DNA from: a bacterium
GTDB taxonomy: Bacteria; Verrucomicrobiota; Verrucomicrobiia; Limisphaerales; JAJXZI01
Assembly (NCBI GenBank): GCA_021780115.1
Contig: JAJXZI010000095.1
Coordinates: forward strand, 1 to 45,675
Direction: 5' to 3'
DNA length: 45,675 nucleotides
In this document: positions 8,539 through 17,693 of the stretch, piece by piece
Layout of the letters: each line of letters starts with the position of its first letter
Position numbering within the stretch: the stretch's first letter is position 1
Position numbers and translations under genes: made by a program
The notes under the pieces: model-generated
What the model saw: the letters and a program-made list of their open reading frames with translations, nothing else
Told to the model about the DNA's origin: nothing
Database searches by the model: none

Positions 8539-10134
8539 TCACCTTCCCGTTCTTTCGAGCGCGAACGTCCGTCGGCGAAGCCGGTCCGCCAGCCGCCAAC
8601 CAAAATAGACGGCGAAGGCCAGTTGAAGCAGGCCGCTTAAAACAGACGCTTCCTCCCCGCTGACAGCCGATCCTCCCAAACCCCGGCCGAACCAATCGAC
8701 GACCGCAATTAGTTCGCGCGGGATGACGATGGCGCACAGCGCGGTGGAAAAGAGCGCGCCGAAGAAACCGCGTCGTTGCAGCGAGAAATACAGTCCGATG
8801 ACCGGCAGCGTGAGAAAAGTCGAACCGAAGAAGAGGATGGGGGCGGCTTGTTCTGGTTCGTTGAACACCTCAGCTAGATATAGCCAGGCGCCAAGCAGCA
8901 ACGCGAAAGCCGGCAAAAATTGCAGCCACAACCCGCGTAGTCGGCCGCCGATGATTTCTTGCATGCGCAACGGCGAAACGAGTAGCAGTTCCATCACGCC
9001 GGTTTCGCGTTCACGGCGGAAGCTGCCGGCGGCCGTCACGCCGAGCGATAATACCAGCGCCCAAGCAAGAGGTTTGTTGCTGAAGGTCGCCCAATTGCGG
9101 TACTCCTTGATGTCTTGAAGCGCCAAGCTCAACAGCGAAGCGATGACGGCCAGCCAACTCCAGGAGAGAAGCCGAACCGACCAGCGCCGTTGTTCCAACC
9201 AACCGATGGGATTCCGTTCCAACTTTCGGCGCAGCCAGCGTTTCAACACGCTGACGCCGAAGCGCGGCGTGCAGAACGTCCGCTCCAAGGCGACGAGTTC
9301 CGGTGGAGGCGGTCCTTCGCGGGCACCGCGCTTGACTCCCGGCACCGCCAGTAACAGGCCGGTCAGCAGCGCCGCCAGGCCAAAGCCCGCGACACAGAAA
9401 CTTGGAAAAATCCCGAGCGGGACGACTGTCCCAGGGGGAGTGACAGCTCGTCCGCTCAGACTCGTCACATAGAGCACGTTCCCCACGGCCCGAACCGCGA
9501 GTGGAGTTTGTACCCCGTACATCGGCCCCGGCGCGTTCCCGAGCCAGCCCGTCAACAAGGTGTTCGAAAACGTTCGGCCCAGCATTGCGCCGTTTAGCAG
9601 CAGGAAAACGAAGGCGAGCAGGCTGGCCAACACCAGTGCGCGATTGCGCACTCTGGAAACGGACGACGCAAGCAAGCCGGCCGCCAAGGCCCAGCAGATC
9701 GAGCCGAAATTTAACAGGACCGAGGAAACGATCAGTCCCCAAGGCACACCGCCGAACAGCAGTGGCACCATGAGCACCGGCAGCGCCGCCAGCCATAGGG
9801 TCAGCGCTCGCAGACCATGAGCAAAACCTTTGGCGGCGATAATGTCGAAGGGCCGCAGCGGAGTCAGGCAAAGCAGGCCCAAGGTGTTTTCGCGGCGCTC
9901 TTGGCTGATGCAGTCCGCCGCCAACAACGGCACCAGAATCCAAATCGCAAAGAAGATTCCGACGTGGAGTTTGGCGAACAGCCAATCGCCCGAGTGGGGA
10001 TCGAAAGTGAGCGTCAGCCATTGGGCAAACAGCATGGCCAGGAGCGTCCCACCGCCGGCGACGCGCAGCCAAGCCGTGAACGGATGGCGCGCCTCGACGC
10101 GCAATTCACGGACGATGACGGGCAGTGCGTTCAT
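8539..10134 (-). CDS. ABC-2 type permease, double-length (paralogue 4)
   Basis: A 531-aa permease that directly follows the ATPase gene with 54 bp between them. It starts MNALPVIVRELRVEARHP at 10134; a longer reading frame adds 15 residues without similarity to the paralogues and is rejected. It has two ABC-2 motifs, ADCISQERRENTLGLLCLTP in the first half and RERETGVMELLLVSPLRMQEI in the second. By eye its G+C is lower than that of paralogue 3, so the pair may not be a recent duplication. The family role is the membrane half of an ABC exporter; what it moves is not known. Confidence 0.85.
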   Translation of the reverse strand: MNALPVIVRELRVEARHPFTAWLRVAGGGTLLAMLFAQWLTLTFDPHSGDWLFAKLHVGIFFAIWILVPLLAADCISQERRENTLGLLCLTPLRPFDIIAAKGFAHGLRALTLWLAALPVLMVPLLFGGVPWGLIVSSVLLNFGSICWALAAGLLASSVSRVRNRALVLASLLAFVFLLLNGAMLGRTFSNTLLTGWLGNAPGPMYGVQTPLAVRAVGNVLYVTSLSGRAVTPPGTVVPLGIFPSFCVAGFGLAALLTGLLLAVPGVKRGAREGPPPPELVALERTFCTPRFGVSVLKRWLRRKLERNPIGWLEQRRWSVRLLSWSWLAVIASLLSLALQDIKEYRNWATFSNKPLAWALVLSLGVTAAGSFRRERETGVMELLLVSPLRMQEIIGGRLRGLWLQFLPAFALLLGAWLYLAEVFNEPEQAAPILFFGSTFLTLPVIGLYFSLQRRGFFGALFSTALCAIVIPRELIAVVDWFGRGLGGSAVSGEEASVLSGLLQLAFAVYFGWRLADRLRRRTFALERTGR

Positions 10135-10188
10135 GGTCGCCGGTTGCAGGTTGGCGAACGGGCCACCTTCAACCCGCACCGGGAAACC

Positions 10189-11154
10189 TCACTGCGTCTC
10201 CCCCCGCGTCACCCGCAGGAAGACTTCCTCCAGGCCCAGTTCGTCTTCGCGCAGTTCCACCAGCTGCGCGCCGCCGCGCACCAGCAGGTCGGCGATGAGG
10301 CTGTGATCGGTGTCGTGGGCGGCCAGGGTGACTTTGAGTTCGCCGTCCGTGGACCGCACGTCGGTGACGTCCGGATGGGCCTTCAACAACTCGATGGCCT
10401 GGTTCGGGTCGCTGGTGACGCGAACCCAGACGACGCGGCCGGTGGACATCTGGTCGCGCACGCCCTGCACCGGCCCGGAGTAGATGAGCCGGCCCTTTTC
10501 GATGATGGCCACGCGATTGCAGAGCGTCTCCAGTTCGCGGAGGATGTGCGAGGAGATGATGATGGTCTTCCCCATCCGTTGCAGCTCTTGCAGGATCGCC
10601 ATCAGTTCGATCCGGGCGCGCGGGTCGAGGCCGCTGGCCGGCTCGTCGAGCAGCAGCAACTGCGGATCGTGGATGAGCACGCGCGCCAAGCCGAGCCGCT
10701 GCTGCATGCCGCGGCTCAACGCGCCGATCAGCGCGCCCTTCTTTTCGCTGAGGCCGACCAGTTCCAGCACGTCGTTCACCGTCTTTTCGCGCTGCGCGGT
10801 AGGGATGCGGTAGCAGGCGCCGAAGAAATCCAAATACTCCGTGACCTCCATGTCCTTGTACACGCCAAAGAAATCCGGCATGTAACCGATGACATGGCGC
10901 ACGGCGTCGGCATCCTTCACCACGTCGTGGCCCAGGATGGTGGCCGTGCCGGCGGAGGGCGCGAGAAACGTCGCCAGGATGCGGAGCGTGGTGGTCTTGC
11001 CGGCGCCGTTGGAGCCGATGAAGCCGAACAGGTCGCCCCGGTTCACGGTCAGATCCAGGCCGGAGAGCGCGGCGAGACTGCCGAACAGGCGCGTCAAACC
11101 GCGCGTCTGGACGGCGGGCAACGGCGGGGCGGGAGGAGCAGAGTCGTTAAGCAT
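10189..11154 (-). CDS. ABC transporter ATP-binding protein (ABC-2 exporter type)
   Basis: A 321-aa cytoplasmic ATPase that should energise the four permeases encoded downstream. Walker A is GSNGAGKTT (residues 47-55), the signature is LSRGM (147-151), Walker B is LLLLDEP (166-172), and the H-loop His lies in IISSHI. The Q-loop position reads YMPDFFGVY, with Asp where Gln is usual; this variant is common in Gld/Nat-type exporters. The C-terminal 80 residues form the accessory domain typical of DrrA/CcmA-like exporters. It is the only ATPase gene in the run. No Shine-Dalgarno precedes the ATG. Confidence 0.95.
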   Translation of the reverse strand: MLNDSAPPAPPLPAVQTRGLTRLFGSLAALSGLDLTVNRGDLFGFIGSNGAGKTTTLRILATFLAPSAGTATILGHDVVKDADAVRHVIGYMPDFFGVYKDMEVTEYLDFFGACYRIPTAQREKTVNDVLELVGLSEKKGALIGALSRGMQQRLGLARVLIHDPQLLLLDEPASGLDPRARIELMAILQELQRMGKTIIISSHILRELETLCNRVAIIEKGRLIYSGPVQGVRDQMSTGRVVWVRVTSDPNQAIELLKAHPDVTDVRSTDGELKVTLAAHDTDHSLIADLLVRGGAQLVELREDELGLEEVFLRVTRGETQ

Positions 11155-11448
11155 AAGACATCGGGGTTCGAAGGCCAGGGTCCAAAGCCGCAGAGCGTGT
11201 TTCAGGAATCGTTAGCATGGGCGACCCGCCCGCACCGGTCGGCGACTCGCCGACCGGCCTGCCGGAGAGCAACCTGGCGAAAAGCCCGCCATCATTGGCC
11301 GGATCGCTTTCCTGCCCTTCCGTCCGGCGGGGCGCCTGTTCTAACCGGAAACGATTTTCCCAACTCGCTCTCCGGCGCGAAACGCGCAGTCGCCGATCGG
11401 TGGCAACTGAAGGGACTGGGGACATTGGGCTCTGGACCATGGACGGGT
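11155..11448. other. 294-bp spacer inside the ABC run
   Basis: No gene is visible. It holds twin hairpins at 11220-11257, and a GCGCG-AAA-CGCGC mini-hairpin near 11373-11385. The open frames crossing it read as shadows of neighbouring genes. Confidence 0.45.
11220..11257. repeat. Twin short hairpins with shared GGCGAC(C/T)CGCC core
   Basis: A perfect 10-bp stem, CCGGTCGGCG with CGCCGACCGG, closes on the 3-nt loop ACT (11235-11257). Just before it GGGCG-ACC-CGCCC makes a 5-bp stem. The two share the core GGCGAC(C/T)CGCC. No T-run follows on either strand, so this looks more like a repeat element or RNA processing site than a terminator. Confidence 0.5.
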
Positions 11449-13749
11449 TCACGGGGCGACGGGGCACGACACGCGCCAGAGCGTGTCGCGGTGGCTGCGG
11501 AGCGCTGTGAACTGGTTGATCGCTTTGAGCGGCGTGTAATCGGCCGACCAGGCCAGCAACACCGCCTGGCCGCGCTCGACCAGCGGCGCCAGGTCCAGCC
11601 CCGGCGGCGTGACGAAGCCGGCGCCGCCCTGCCGCCCGGCCAGTTCGGACAGGAACGACGCGGCCATCGCGGCGTTGGGCGCGTCGGTGATCCAGCCGCT
11701 GGCGTAACCACCGAAGGCCGATTGGCGTTGCTGGACGACGGCCGGGAAATTCGCCCCGCGCTGCCACACAAAATCGGCCAGCGGCGCGCCTTGGGTGGAC
11801 CGCAGTAACACGGTTTTCTTCTGCCGCGCCGGCACGTCGCCCACGTCGAGCATCCGGTCAGCCACCGCGAGCCGCGCATTGGTCAGCGGGCGTTCCAGCC
11901 GGTTATCGACGGTCACCTCCAGCGCGTCGCCGCTGTGGCGGACGGCAACGCTGACGGGCAGCGGCGCCGCTTGCCACCAATCGCTCACAAAGAGCTGGCT
12001 GATCCAGACCGGCACGAAGACGTCGGCGCTGAAGGTGTCGCCCTGCTGGAGGACGCGGACGTTGCCTTTGGCCGGCGCGACGGCGCTGCCCATGAACTCG
12101 CTACGCAACGTCGCCACGCGCGCCGGGCTGGCCAGCCGGTAGCGCTGGTTGGCCGGCGAATAGATCGAGGCGAAGGTCCGCCCGCGCAACTCGGCGCGCT
12201 CGCCGTTGGCAAACACGTCCACCAAGTGCAGTTCGTTCCATTCCGTCTCGCCGGCGCGGAGCTTGTAGCCGATGAAGTAAATCAGGAGCGAGAACAGGAC
12301 GACGTAGCCGGGGAACGTGATCCAGGTGAGCATCGGCCGGCCGATTTTCCGGAGCCACCAGCGGTCAAACGGACCGATGACCGCCAGGTAAACCAGAAGC
12401 AGCACCAGCAGCCAGCCGACGGGCATTTTGCGCACCTGCCGGCTGTCCACCATCGCGCCGAAAATGCCGTCGCTGCCCGGCTCCAGACGATACGGCACGT
12501 TGAGCGAGGCGTAGAGCGCCGGCGGCACCCCGGCCAGGCGCGCCCAGAAGTCGGGCAGGTGTTTCCACGACCGGGCCGGCTCGCGCTCGGGACTGAACAA
12601 CAACGCCGTGACGCGCCCCCGGTCGCAGTCGGCGGTCACGACCAACGGCGCGTCCGGCGTGCCGGCCACGACCCGCGCGTCACCGTGCCGCAGACCGGTT
12701 GCCACGGTCAGCGGGGCAGCTTCGAAGGCCGCGTCCTCGGCGAGGTCGGCGAACACATTGGCCGGCGTCGGAGCGGAATTCTCGGGTTGCGGATTCGGGG
12801 TTGGGTAACCTACTCCAGAGCGCCGCTGCCCGGTGCCCACCGGCGGATTCGTTCCGCCGGGCCGCGTCCCGGGCACGGGCCGGGGCGGCGGCACCCCGTA
12901 TCGCTGCCCAAACATCGGCTGCGGTAACATGCCCTGGCCGCTGAAAAGGCGGTCTTCGGGACTCGTCATCGGCTCGCGCAACCACGCCTGCAATTCCGAG
13001 TGGCGGGCCAGATCGCGGACGCCGGAGAGGTCGCACGGAAAAATACTCCGCAGCCACGGACTGGCGGTGATGTCGCTGATTTGCTCGACGCCGACGATGA
13101 GGTGCCCGCCCGCGTGCAGCCAGGCGAGCAGGGCCTTCACCTGGTTGTCCCGCAGTTCGACCGCCCGTTCGGAGTTCAGATAGATCGCGTCCAGACGCTC
13201 GAGCGCAATCGGATTGTCGGGAAAAATGGCGGGCTGCAAGGAGGCGCACACCGGCTGCAGGTCCGATTGCCGGGCGCGAATTTGCGCCAGCACGGGAACG
13301 CCGCGCGGAGTGCGCGCCAAAGCGCCCATCAGGACGGTTTTCCAGTTCACGGCCAAGCGCGGCTGGAGCGGTGAACTCGAGGCCTCGGCTCGGACTCGGC
13401 CCCGCTCGTCGAGCAGCCGGGCGGTCCAGGCGCCGCCGTAGCGCCCGGCGGCGAACGCGGGGATCACGAGGCGCTTGAGCGAACCGGTCGGCAGTTCCAC
13501 CACGGTGCTGCGGGTCGCGCCGCCGCCGAAGCCTTCCGGCTCCAGGTCCACGACGCCCGTGAACGCCGGGCCGTCGTTCTTGACTTCGAAGACAATCGGG
13601 ATCCACGCCGCTTCCGCGACCGTGCCACTGTAGCCGACGAACATGTCGAACTGGAGGGGCGAAGGCGCGACCGGCTGCGCAACACAACAGGAAACCCAGG
13701 AACAGAACAGCAAGGCGAGCCACCGAGGCACTGTCACATTGGTTGTCAT
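11449..13749 (-). CDS. Secreted/membrane-anchored auxiliary protein of the ABC exporter (GldG-like context)
   Basis: A 766-aa protein that is first in the run containing the ABC ATPase and permeases. It has a signal peptide (residues 1-24, ending SCCVAQ), then a beta-sandwich-like region (about 45-125). A Rossmann or class-I amidotransferase-like region follows, containing ALLAWLHAGGHLIVGVEQ (206-223), with a Pro/Gly-rich insert (about 275-330). Two membrane helices flank LAVIGPFDRWWLRKIGRP (about 443-495), and the C-terminus is a periplasmic beta-rich domain. The helix pair with its IGP(F/L)D motif recurs in large membrane proteins of Planctomycetes, Verrucomicrobia and Bacilli. The layout resembles the auxiliary GldG subunits of Gld-type exporters, by analogy only. 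ATG at 13749 is chosen because it gives the signal peptide. Confidence 0.75.
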   Translation of the reverse strand: MTTNVTVPRWLALLFCSWVSCCVAQPVAPSPLQFDMFVGYSGTVAEAAWIPIVFEVKNDGPAFTGVVDLEPEGFGGGATRSTVVELPTGSLKRLVIPAFAAGRYGGAWTARLLDERGRVRAEASSSPLQPRLAVNWKTVLMGALARTPRGVPVLAQIRARQSDLQPVCASLQPAIFPDNPIALERLDAIYLNSERAVELRDNQVKALLAWLHAGGHLIVGVEQISDITASPWLRSIFPCDLSGVRDLARHSELQAWLREPMTSPEDRLFSGQGMLPQPMFGQRYGVPPPRPVPGTRPGGTNPPVGTGQRRSGVGYPTPNPQPENSAPTPANVFADLAEDAAFEAAPLTVATGLRHGDARVVAGTPDAPLVVTADCDRGRVTALLFSPEREPARSWKHLPDFWARLAGVPPALYASLNVPYRLEPGSDGIFGAMVDSRQVRKMPVGWLLVLLLVYLAVIGPFDRWWLRKIGRPMLTWITFPGYVVLFSLLIYFIGYKLRAGETEWNELHLVDVFANGERAELRGRTFASIYSPANQRYRLASPARVATLRSEFMGSAVAPAKGNVRVLQQGDTFSADVFVPVWISQLFVSDWWQAAPLPVSVAVRHSGDALEVTVDNRLERPLTNARLAVADRMLDVGDVPARQKKTVLLRSTQGAPLADFVWQRGANFPAVVQQRQSAFGGYASGWITDAPNAAMAASFLSELAGRQGGAGFVTPPGLDLAPLVERGQAVLLAWSADYTPLKAINQFTALRSHRDTLWRVSCPVAP

Positions 13750-14053
13750 CGGGTCCGCGGTCCTCAACCGAATCGGCAGTTTAGACAAGACGCCCACTTT
13801 GGAATCACGGGGTTTTATACGCGCCACCGGCCCCCTCCGCAACGGCAATTGGGCCGGGGCGGAGTGTCCAATCAGAGCGCGCATTCCGCGACCCCAGCCC
13901 GCTGCGCTGGCCACCAAACGCGCCCGCGCCCCGCGCTTCTCTCTTGTATCGTGGTCGGTTCACCGTGGCCGTCTCGGCCCTGCCCGATTGGATGTCCGTC
14001 GGTAGGTTTTGATCCGGGTGGCTTTCCGGCCCAATCGCCCCGCTCCACGCCGG
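13750..14053. other. 304-bp intergenic region upstream of the ABC run
   Basis: It contains the promoter at 13814-13842. The remaining 200 bp up to the next stop codon shows no gene and no clear terminator. Confidence 0.45.
13814..13842 (-). promoter_or_regulatory. Putative sigma-70-type promoter for the ABC exporter run
   Basis: On the minus strand the -35 box TTGCGG (13842-13837) is followed by a 17-bp spacer and the -10 box TATAAA (13819-13814). Transcription would start near 13806, about 57 nt before the ATG at 13749. This is the best promoter match I found for the run. Confidence 0.55.
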
Positions 14054-16240
14054 CTAATTCTTCACCAGTCCGCGGATGGGGAAGACGGTGTAGGATTCGC
14101 CGCGGGAGAGTTGGCCGGACTTGCTTCGTGAGAAGAACCGGAACGTCTCGTCACCCTCCACGTCGCTGGGCCAGACGAACCGGGTGCCCGCGCCGTGGTA
14201 AATCACTTGGCCGTCGCTGCGTTGGATGACTGTTTCCGCAAAACCGGTTTGCAGGAAATTCATCCAGGAGAACGTCACCGACTTGCCGCCCGCGGATTTG
14301 ACCACCTGGAGGTCGAGGGGCGGCGCCGAATCCAGCGAGCCGAACGTCGCGGGTTGGTCCGGCGGGCGCCCGTAGCCGCCGTCCTCGGTCCAGCCGGCGG
14401 CGTAGTGGCTGGAACTCTGGCGCAAATGCTGGCGGGCGTCCCAGAGGTTGTAGTTGCGGTGCGCTTGGAGGAGACGCGCGAGTTTGCCCGCCACCTTCGC
14501 GGCGACCACGCTCGGCAGCGCCTGTTGCACCACGAAACTGTCCCGGGGCGCGGCGTCAACGAACTCCAGTCCCGGCCCGACGCTGCGCATGTTCGCCTGG
14601 CCGGCGACGCCCACGGTGACGGCTGAGTACAGGCGCGGCGGCACGGGCAGGCGCTCGTCTGGGTTGGTCCGGTTCGGCACCTGGTAGTAGTGTCCCAGGA
14701 CCACCAGCACCCCGGCGGCCGTAGCGCGGTCCCAGTCAGCTTTGAACTGGAACAAGTCGTCTTCGTCCTCGTACGACGTGGGCGCGACCAGCAGGCGATA
14801 ATGGTTGGCGATGGCGTAGCCGACCATCGCGGGGAAATCCGGCAGTTCGGCCACCAGGTCCGGGGAGGGAAGGGGCGCGCGCCGGCCGGGCGGGCCGGGG
14901 CGGCTGACCCGGTCGCAAACCCAATCCGCGGGAGCGACTTGGATGAAGGCCACCCGGAGCGTACCGCTCAGTCCCGGGTACGAATCGGTCGCGCCGAGGA
15001 CCAGGCAGCTTTGGTTGACCCGGAACGCCAGGTTCTTCACCGTGACGGTCTGGTAGGATTCCATTCGCGACTTGTCTCCAGCCAGGTTCCTCGACCAATA
15101 GGTGAACGTCGCGTCGCCGTCCACGTCGCTCGTCCACACGAAGTTGGTGCCGGTGCCTTCGTAAAGGATGCGCCCGTCCTGACGCGCGATGACGGTGGCC
15201 GCGAAGTCGCTCATGCGGAAGTTCCGCCACGCGAAGAGGACTTGGCGCTGATCCCGGGACGGGGTGGCCAGGAAGGCGACGGGCGGGCCGGGGAGCAGTT
15301 GGCCCACCACAGCGCGTTCGTCCACGCGGCCGTAGCCTTGCTTCTCCGTCCAACCCGAGGCCCAGCGGCTGCCCGCCTGGCGCAAGTGTTCACGGGCATC
15401 CCAGATGTTGTAGTCCGGGTGCGCGTCCAGGAGATGCGCGAACTTGATGGCGAGCGCCTGGTTGGCCCAGCTTTCGGCGGCGTCCTCGAAGCCGTTGGCC
15501 GATGCCCACAGCGGCAGCGCGTCGTAGAACTCCAGACCCGGGCCGTAGGAGTAATAGTTTTGGCCCACGCCGCCCCCCACGCTCACCGCTGCTTTCAGGC
15601 CGATGGTGTCCGGCACGTAAAGGTTGGGCGTGTTGTTGAAGTGGGGCGCGAAGGGCATCAGGCCGTTGTCCACCGCGCTGCCCCAGTAGCTGTCCAACGC
15701 GCCGCCGGCGAAGTTCTGGATCACGATGCGGTATCCCAAGTGGTGCTGGCCGATGTAGTTGAACAGCCCCTCCGGGGTGGTGTTGGTCGGATCCAGGCCC
15801 AGGCGCACCATCACGTCCCAGGACAAATCCGCCGTCCACCCCTTGGCCGGGTCATTCTTGGGATTCCTCGCCAGTTTTAGGAACGTGTCTTTGGCCATCT
15901 GCGGGTGCGTCGGGATGTTGCCCGGCTCGCGGAACGGCTCCCCACGGCCGAGGATGAGCACCGTCCGATACTTGGGGCCGCCCGTCTCCGGCGCGGCTTG
16001 CGCGGCAAGGACCAGTTGGCCCGTCGCCAGCAGCCCTGCCAGAAGGCACATCGGCGCCGCCCCGATGCTCCGTAGTCGATGCCCGCCTCTGGAACTCCCG
16101 CCCGCGGCGCACCGCCCCGAACCACGGCGCGTGGACGGTCCCCGTCTGGACGTCGTCAGCCTGGCAGGGCGAACCGCGGGCGCGGGCGCGAATGACTCAT
16201 CGGGAACTTGGGGAAACAGGCAGTTCAGCAACGGTGGCAT
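14054..16240 (-). CDS. Secreted protein with two degenerate subtilase (S8)-like repeats
   Basis: A 728-aa protein with two homologous halves (about 150-400 and 460-722). Each keeps subtilase landmarks: an A(V/I)DxG(V/L) helix end before the oxyanion strand, (Y/V)GPGLEF(Y/V)DA(L/A)P as the 'YGPxVDxxAPG' block, then a helix ending AHxxYNxWDAR, HLRQ and GYGR. Aligned by eye with subtilisin GTSMASPHVAG, Ser257 and Ser577 fall on the nucleophile column, but the flanking GT, the DSG Asp and the HGT His are absent. Asn202 may keep the oxyanion position in repeat 1; repeat 2 has lost it. Each half ends in a short beta-rich module. The hydrophobic stretch CLLAGLLATGQLVLAAQAA begins at residue 65; ATG at 16051 would place it at the N-terminus. 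Likely an exported pseudoprotease or binding protein. Confidence 0.7.
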   Translation of the reverse strand: MPPLLNCLFPQVPDESFAPAPAVRPARLTTSRRGPSTRRGSGRCAAGGSSRGGHRLRSIGAAPMCLLAGLLATGQLVLAAQAAPETGGPKYRTVLILGRGEPFREPGNIPTHPQMAKDTFLKLARNPKNDPAKGWTADLSWDVMVRLGLDPTNTTPEGLFNYIGQHHLGYRIVIQNFAGGALDSYWGSAVDNGLMPFAPHFNNTPNLYVPDTIGLKAAVSVGGGVGQNYYSYGPGLEFYDALPLWASANGFEDAAESWANQALAIKFAHLLDAHPDYNIWDAREHLRQAGSRWASGWTEKQGYGRVDERAVVGQLLPGPPVAFLATPSRDQRQVLFAWRNFRMSDFAATVIARQDGRILYEGTGTNFVWTSDVDGDATFTYWSRNLAGDKSRMESYQTVTVKNLAFRVNQSCLVLGATDSYPGLSGTLRVAFIQVAPADWVCDRVSRPGPPGRRAPLPSPDLVAELPDFPAMVGYAIANHYRLLVAPTSYEDEDDLFQFKADWDRATAAGVLVVLGHYYQVPNRTNPDERLPVPPRLYSAVTVGVAGQANMRSVGPGLEFVDAAPRDSFVVQQALPSVVAAKVAGKLARLLQAHRNYNLWDARQHLRQSSSHYAAGWTEDGGYGRPPDQPATFGSLDSAPPLDLQVVKSAGGKSVTFSWMNFLQTGFAETVIQRSDGQVIYHGAGTRFVWPSDVEGDETFRFFSRSKSGQLSRGESYTVFPIRGLVKN

Positions 16241-16325
16241 GGAGTGAGCATACTCCGGCCCGCAGTGGCCGTCAAAACGCAGTCGCGCTCCCCGTCGCCA
16301 CGCGGAGCGCCGTTGCGCAGCGCGG

Positions 16326-17588
16326 TTACGGCGCGCCGGTGGACAGCGGCGCCTGGTCCGGCCGGGCGCCGACGCTGACCAAGTAGTGGAGCGTGCGGAA
16401 GAAGATTTGACCCTCCGCGATCGCGGGGGTCGCCTCCGCCCGTTCACCGAGGGAATTTCGCCCCAGCTCCTTGAACTCTCTCGCCGCGGCGAGCACCACC
16501 ACTTCGCCGGTGGTGGAAATGTTGTAGAGCTTGCCGTCGGCGCAGACCGGCGAGCTGAAGTAGTTGCCGCCGACGCGCTCCTGCCAAAGCACCGTGCCTG
16601 TCGGCGCGTCCAGACACGTGACGATGCCGCCGTCGCTCCAGAGGAACAGCAGTCCGTCCACCGCCAGCGAGGTCGGCACGTACGGCGCCGAACGGCGGAC
16701 CTCGTAAGCCACAACGGGCTTCCCGCCCGGCCGCTCCGGGGGCCGCAGCGCCACGAGGTAGTTGCCGCCCGCGCCGCTGCCGCAGGAACTGATCAACAGG
16801 CCGCCCGCCACCACCGGCGAACTGACGCTGCGCAGCTTGAGGACGCGTTCGAGCGACCACTCGACCTGCCCCGTCTCCGGAGCGACGGCGCAGATGCCGT
16901 CCTCCTGGCTGTTGAAGATGAGCGAAGGCGGACCGCCCTCCGGTTGGAAGAGGCAGGGCGTCGAGTAATCGGCGCGGCCCGGACGGCGCGGCGTCTCCCA
17001 CACCTGGCGGCCGGTAGCGGCGTCGAGCGCGAGAAGGCGTCCCGCCAGATCCTGGTCCACCGCCAGGATCAGCAACCGGCCGCAGCGGATGGGCGAGTGT
17101 CCCAGGCCGTGTTGGGTCTGGAACGGCCCGGCGTTGAACTCCCACGCGGGCCGGCCGTCGTGGGCGAGCGCCGTCACGCACAGTTCCCGGCCCTCGACGC
17201 GCGGCACATAAACGCGCTCGGCGTCCACCGCCGCCGAGGCCGTGGCGTAGGTGTTGTTCGGGTTGAGCGGGTAGAACGGCAGCGGAAAGTCTTTCTGCCA
17301 GGCGATGGCGCCCTGGGCCGCATCCACGCAAACCATCCGCCAGTGTCCCGAACCGGCATCGGCGCAGGTCACGAAGAGGCGCTCCCCCCAGAGGACCGGC
17401 GAGGAGTAACCCACACCGGGCAGGCGCAGCTTCCAGTGGTAATCCGCCTCGGTCCAGCGCGCCGGCAGATGCGTGGCGCGGCCGACGCCGGTGCCGTTGG
17501 GCCCGCGGAACCGGGTCCACTCCTGGGCGCGGCCGGTGCACGCCCAGAGCGCCGCCGCCAGGAACACGAGTCCGACTCGGCAATTCAT
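16326..17588 (-). CDS. Secreted PQQ-like beta-propeller protein
   Basis: A 420-aa protein with a signal peptide (MNCRVGLVFLAAALWACTGRAQ) followed by repeated PQQ-type blades. Examples are GRLLALDAATGRQVWETP, GQVEWSLERVL and GIVTCLDAPTGTVLWQERVGG. The segment WTRFRGPNGTGVG is typical of the large outer-membrane-protein-assembly-like (BamB-fold) families expanded in Planctomycetes and Verrucomicrobia. No enzymatic residues are evident, so it is probably a periplasmic scaffold. ATG at 17588 is preferred because it places the signal peptide at the start; the frame extends a further 23 residues upstream. The subtilase-like gene follows after 85 bp on the same strand, so the two may be transcribed together. 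Confidence 0.85.
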   Translation of the reverse strand: MNCRVGLVFLAAALWACTGRAQEWTRFRGPNGTGVGRATHLPARWTEADYHWKLRLPGVGYSSPVLWGERLFVTCADAGSGHWRMVCVDAAQGAIAWQKDFPLPFYPLNPNNTYATASAAVDAERVYVPRVEGRELCVTALAHDGRPAWEFNAGPFQTQHGLGHSPIRCGRLLILAVDQDLAGRLLALDAATGRQVWETPRRPGRADYSTPCLFQPEGGPPSLIFNSQEDGICAVAPETGQVEWSLERVLKLRSVSSPVVAGGLLISSCGSGAGGNYLVALRPPERPGGKPVVAYEVRRSAPYVPTSLAVDGLLFLWSDGGIVTCLDAPTGTVLWQERVGGNYFSSPVCADGKLYNISTTGEVVVLAAAREFKELGRNSLGERAEATPAIAEGQIFFRTLHYLVSVGARPDQAPLSTGAP

Positions 17589-17693
17589 GGGCGCTGAAGT
17601 TGCCGGGGGTGCCGCCCGTTGGCGAGGAAATCTCCGCGCCAGAGCTGTGATCCGCATCCGGTCGGCAGCGGATTCAACAAGATCGCGCAGCAG

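Noticed and set aside
11155-11185. A tRNA T-loop-like GGTTCGAA near 11164
   Set aside because: No acceptor stem, D-arm or anticodon arm can be folded around it.
9817-11808. A 663-codon plus-strand frame opposite the ATPase gene
   Set aside because: It crosses an obvious ABC ATPase with intact Walker motifs on the other strand and has no domain of its own.
14054-16714. An 886-residue version of the subtilase-like protein starting at 16714
   Set aside because: The first 158 residues overlap the PQQ-propeller gene in another frame and are Arg/Ser-rich; ATG at 16240 or 16051 avoids this.
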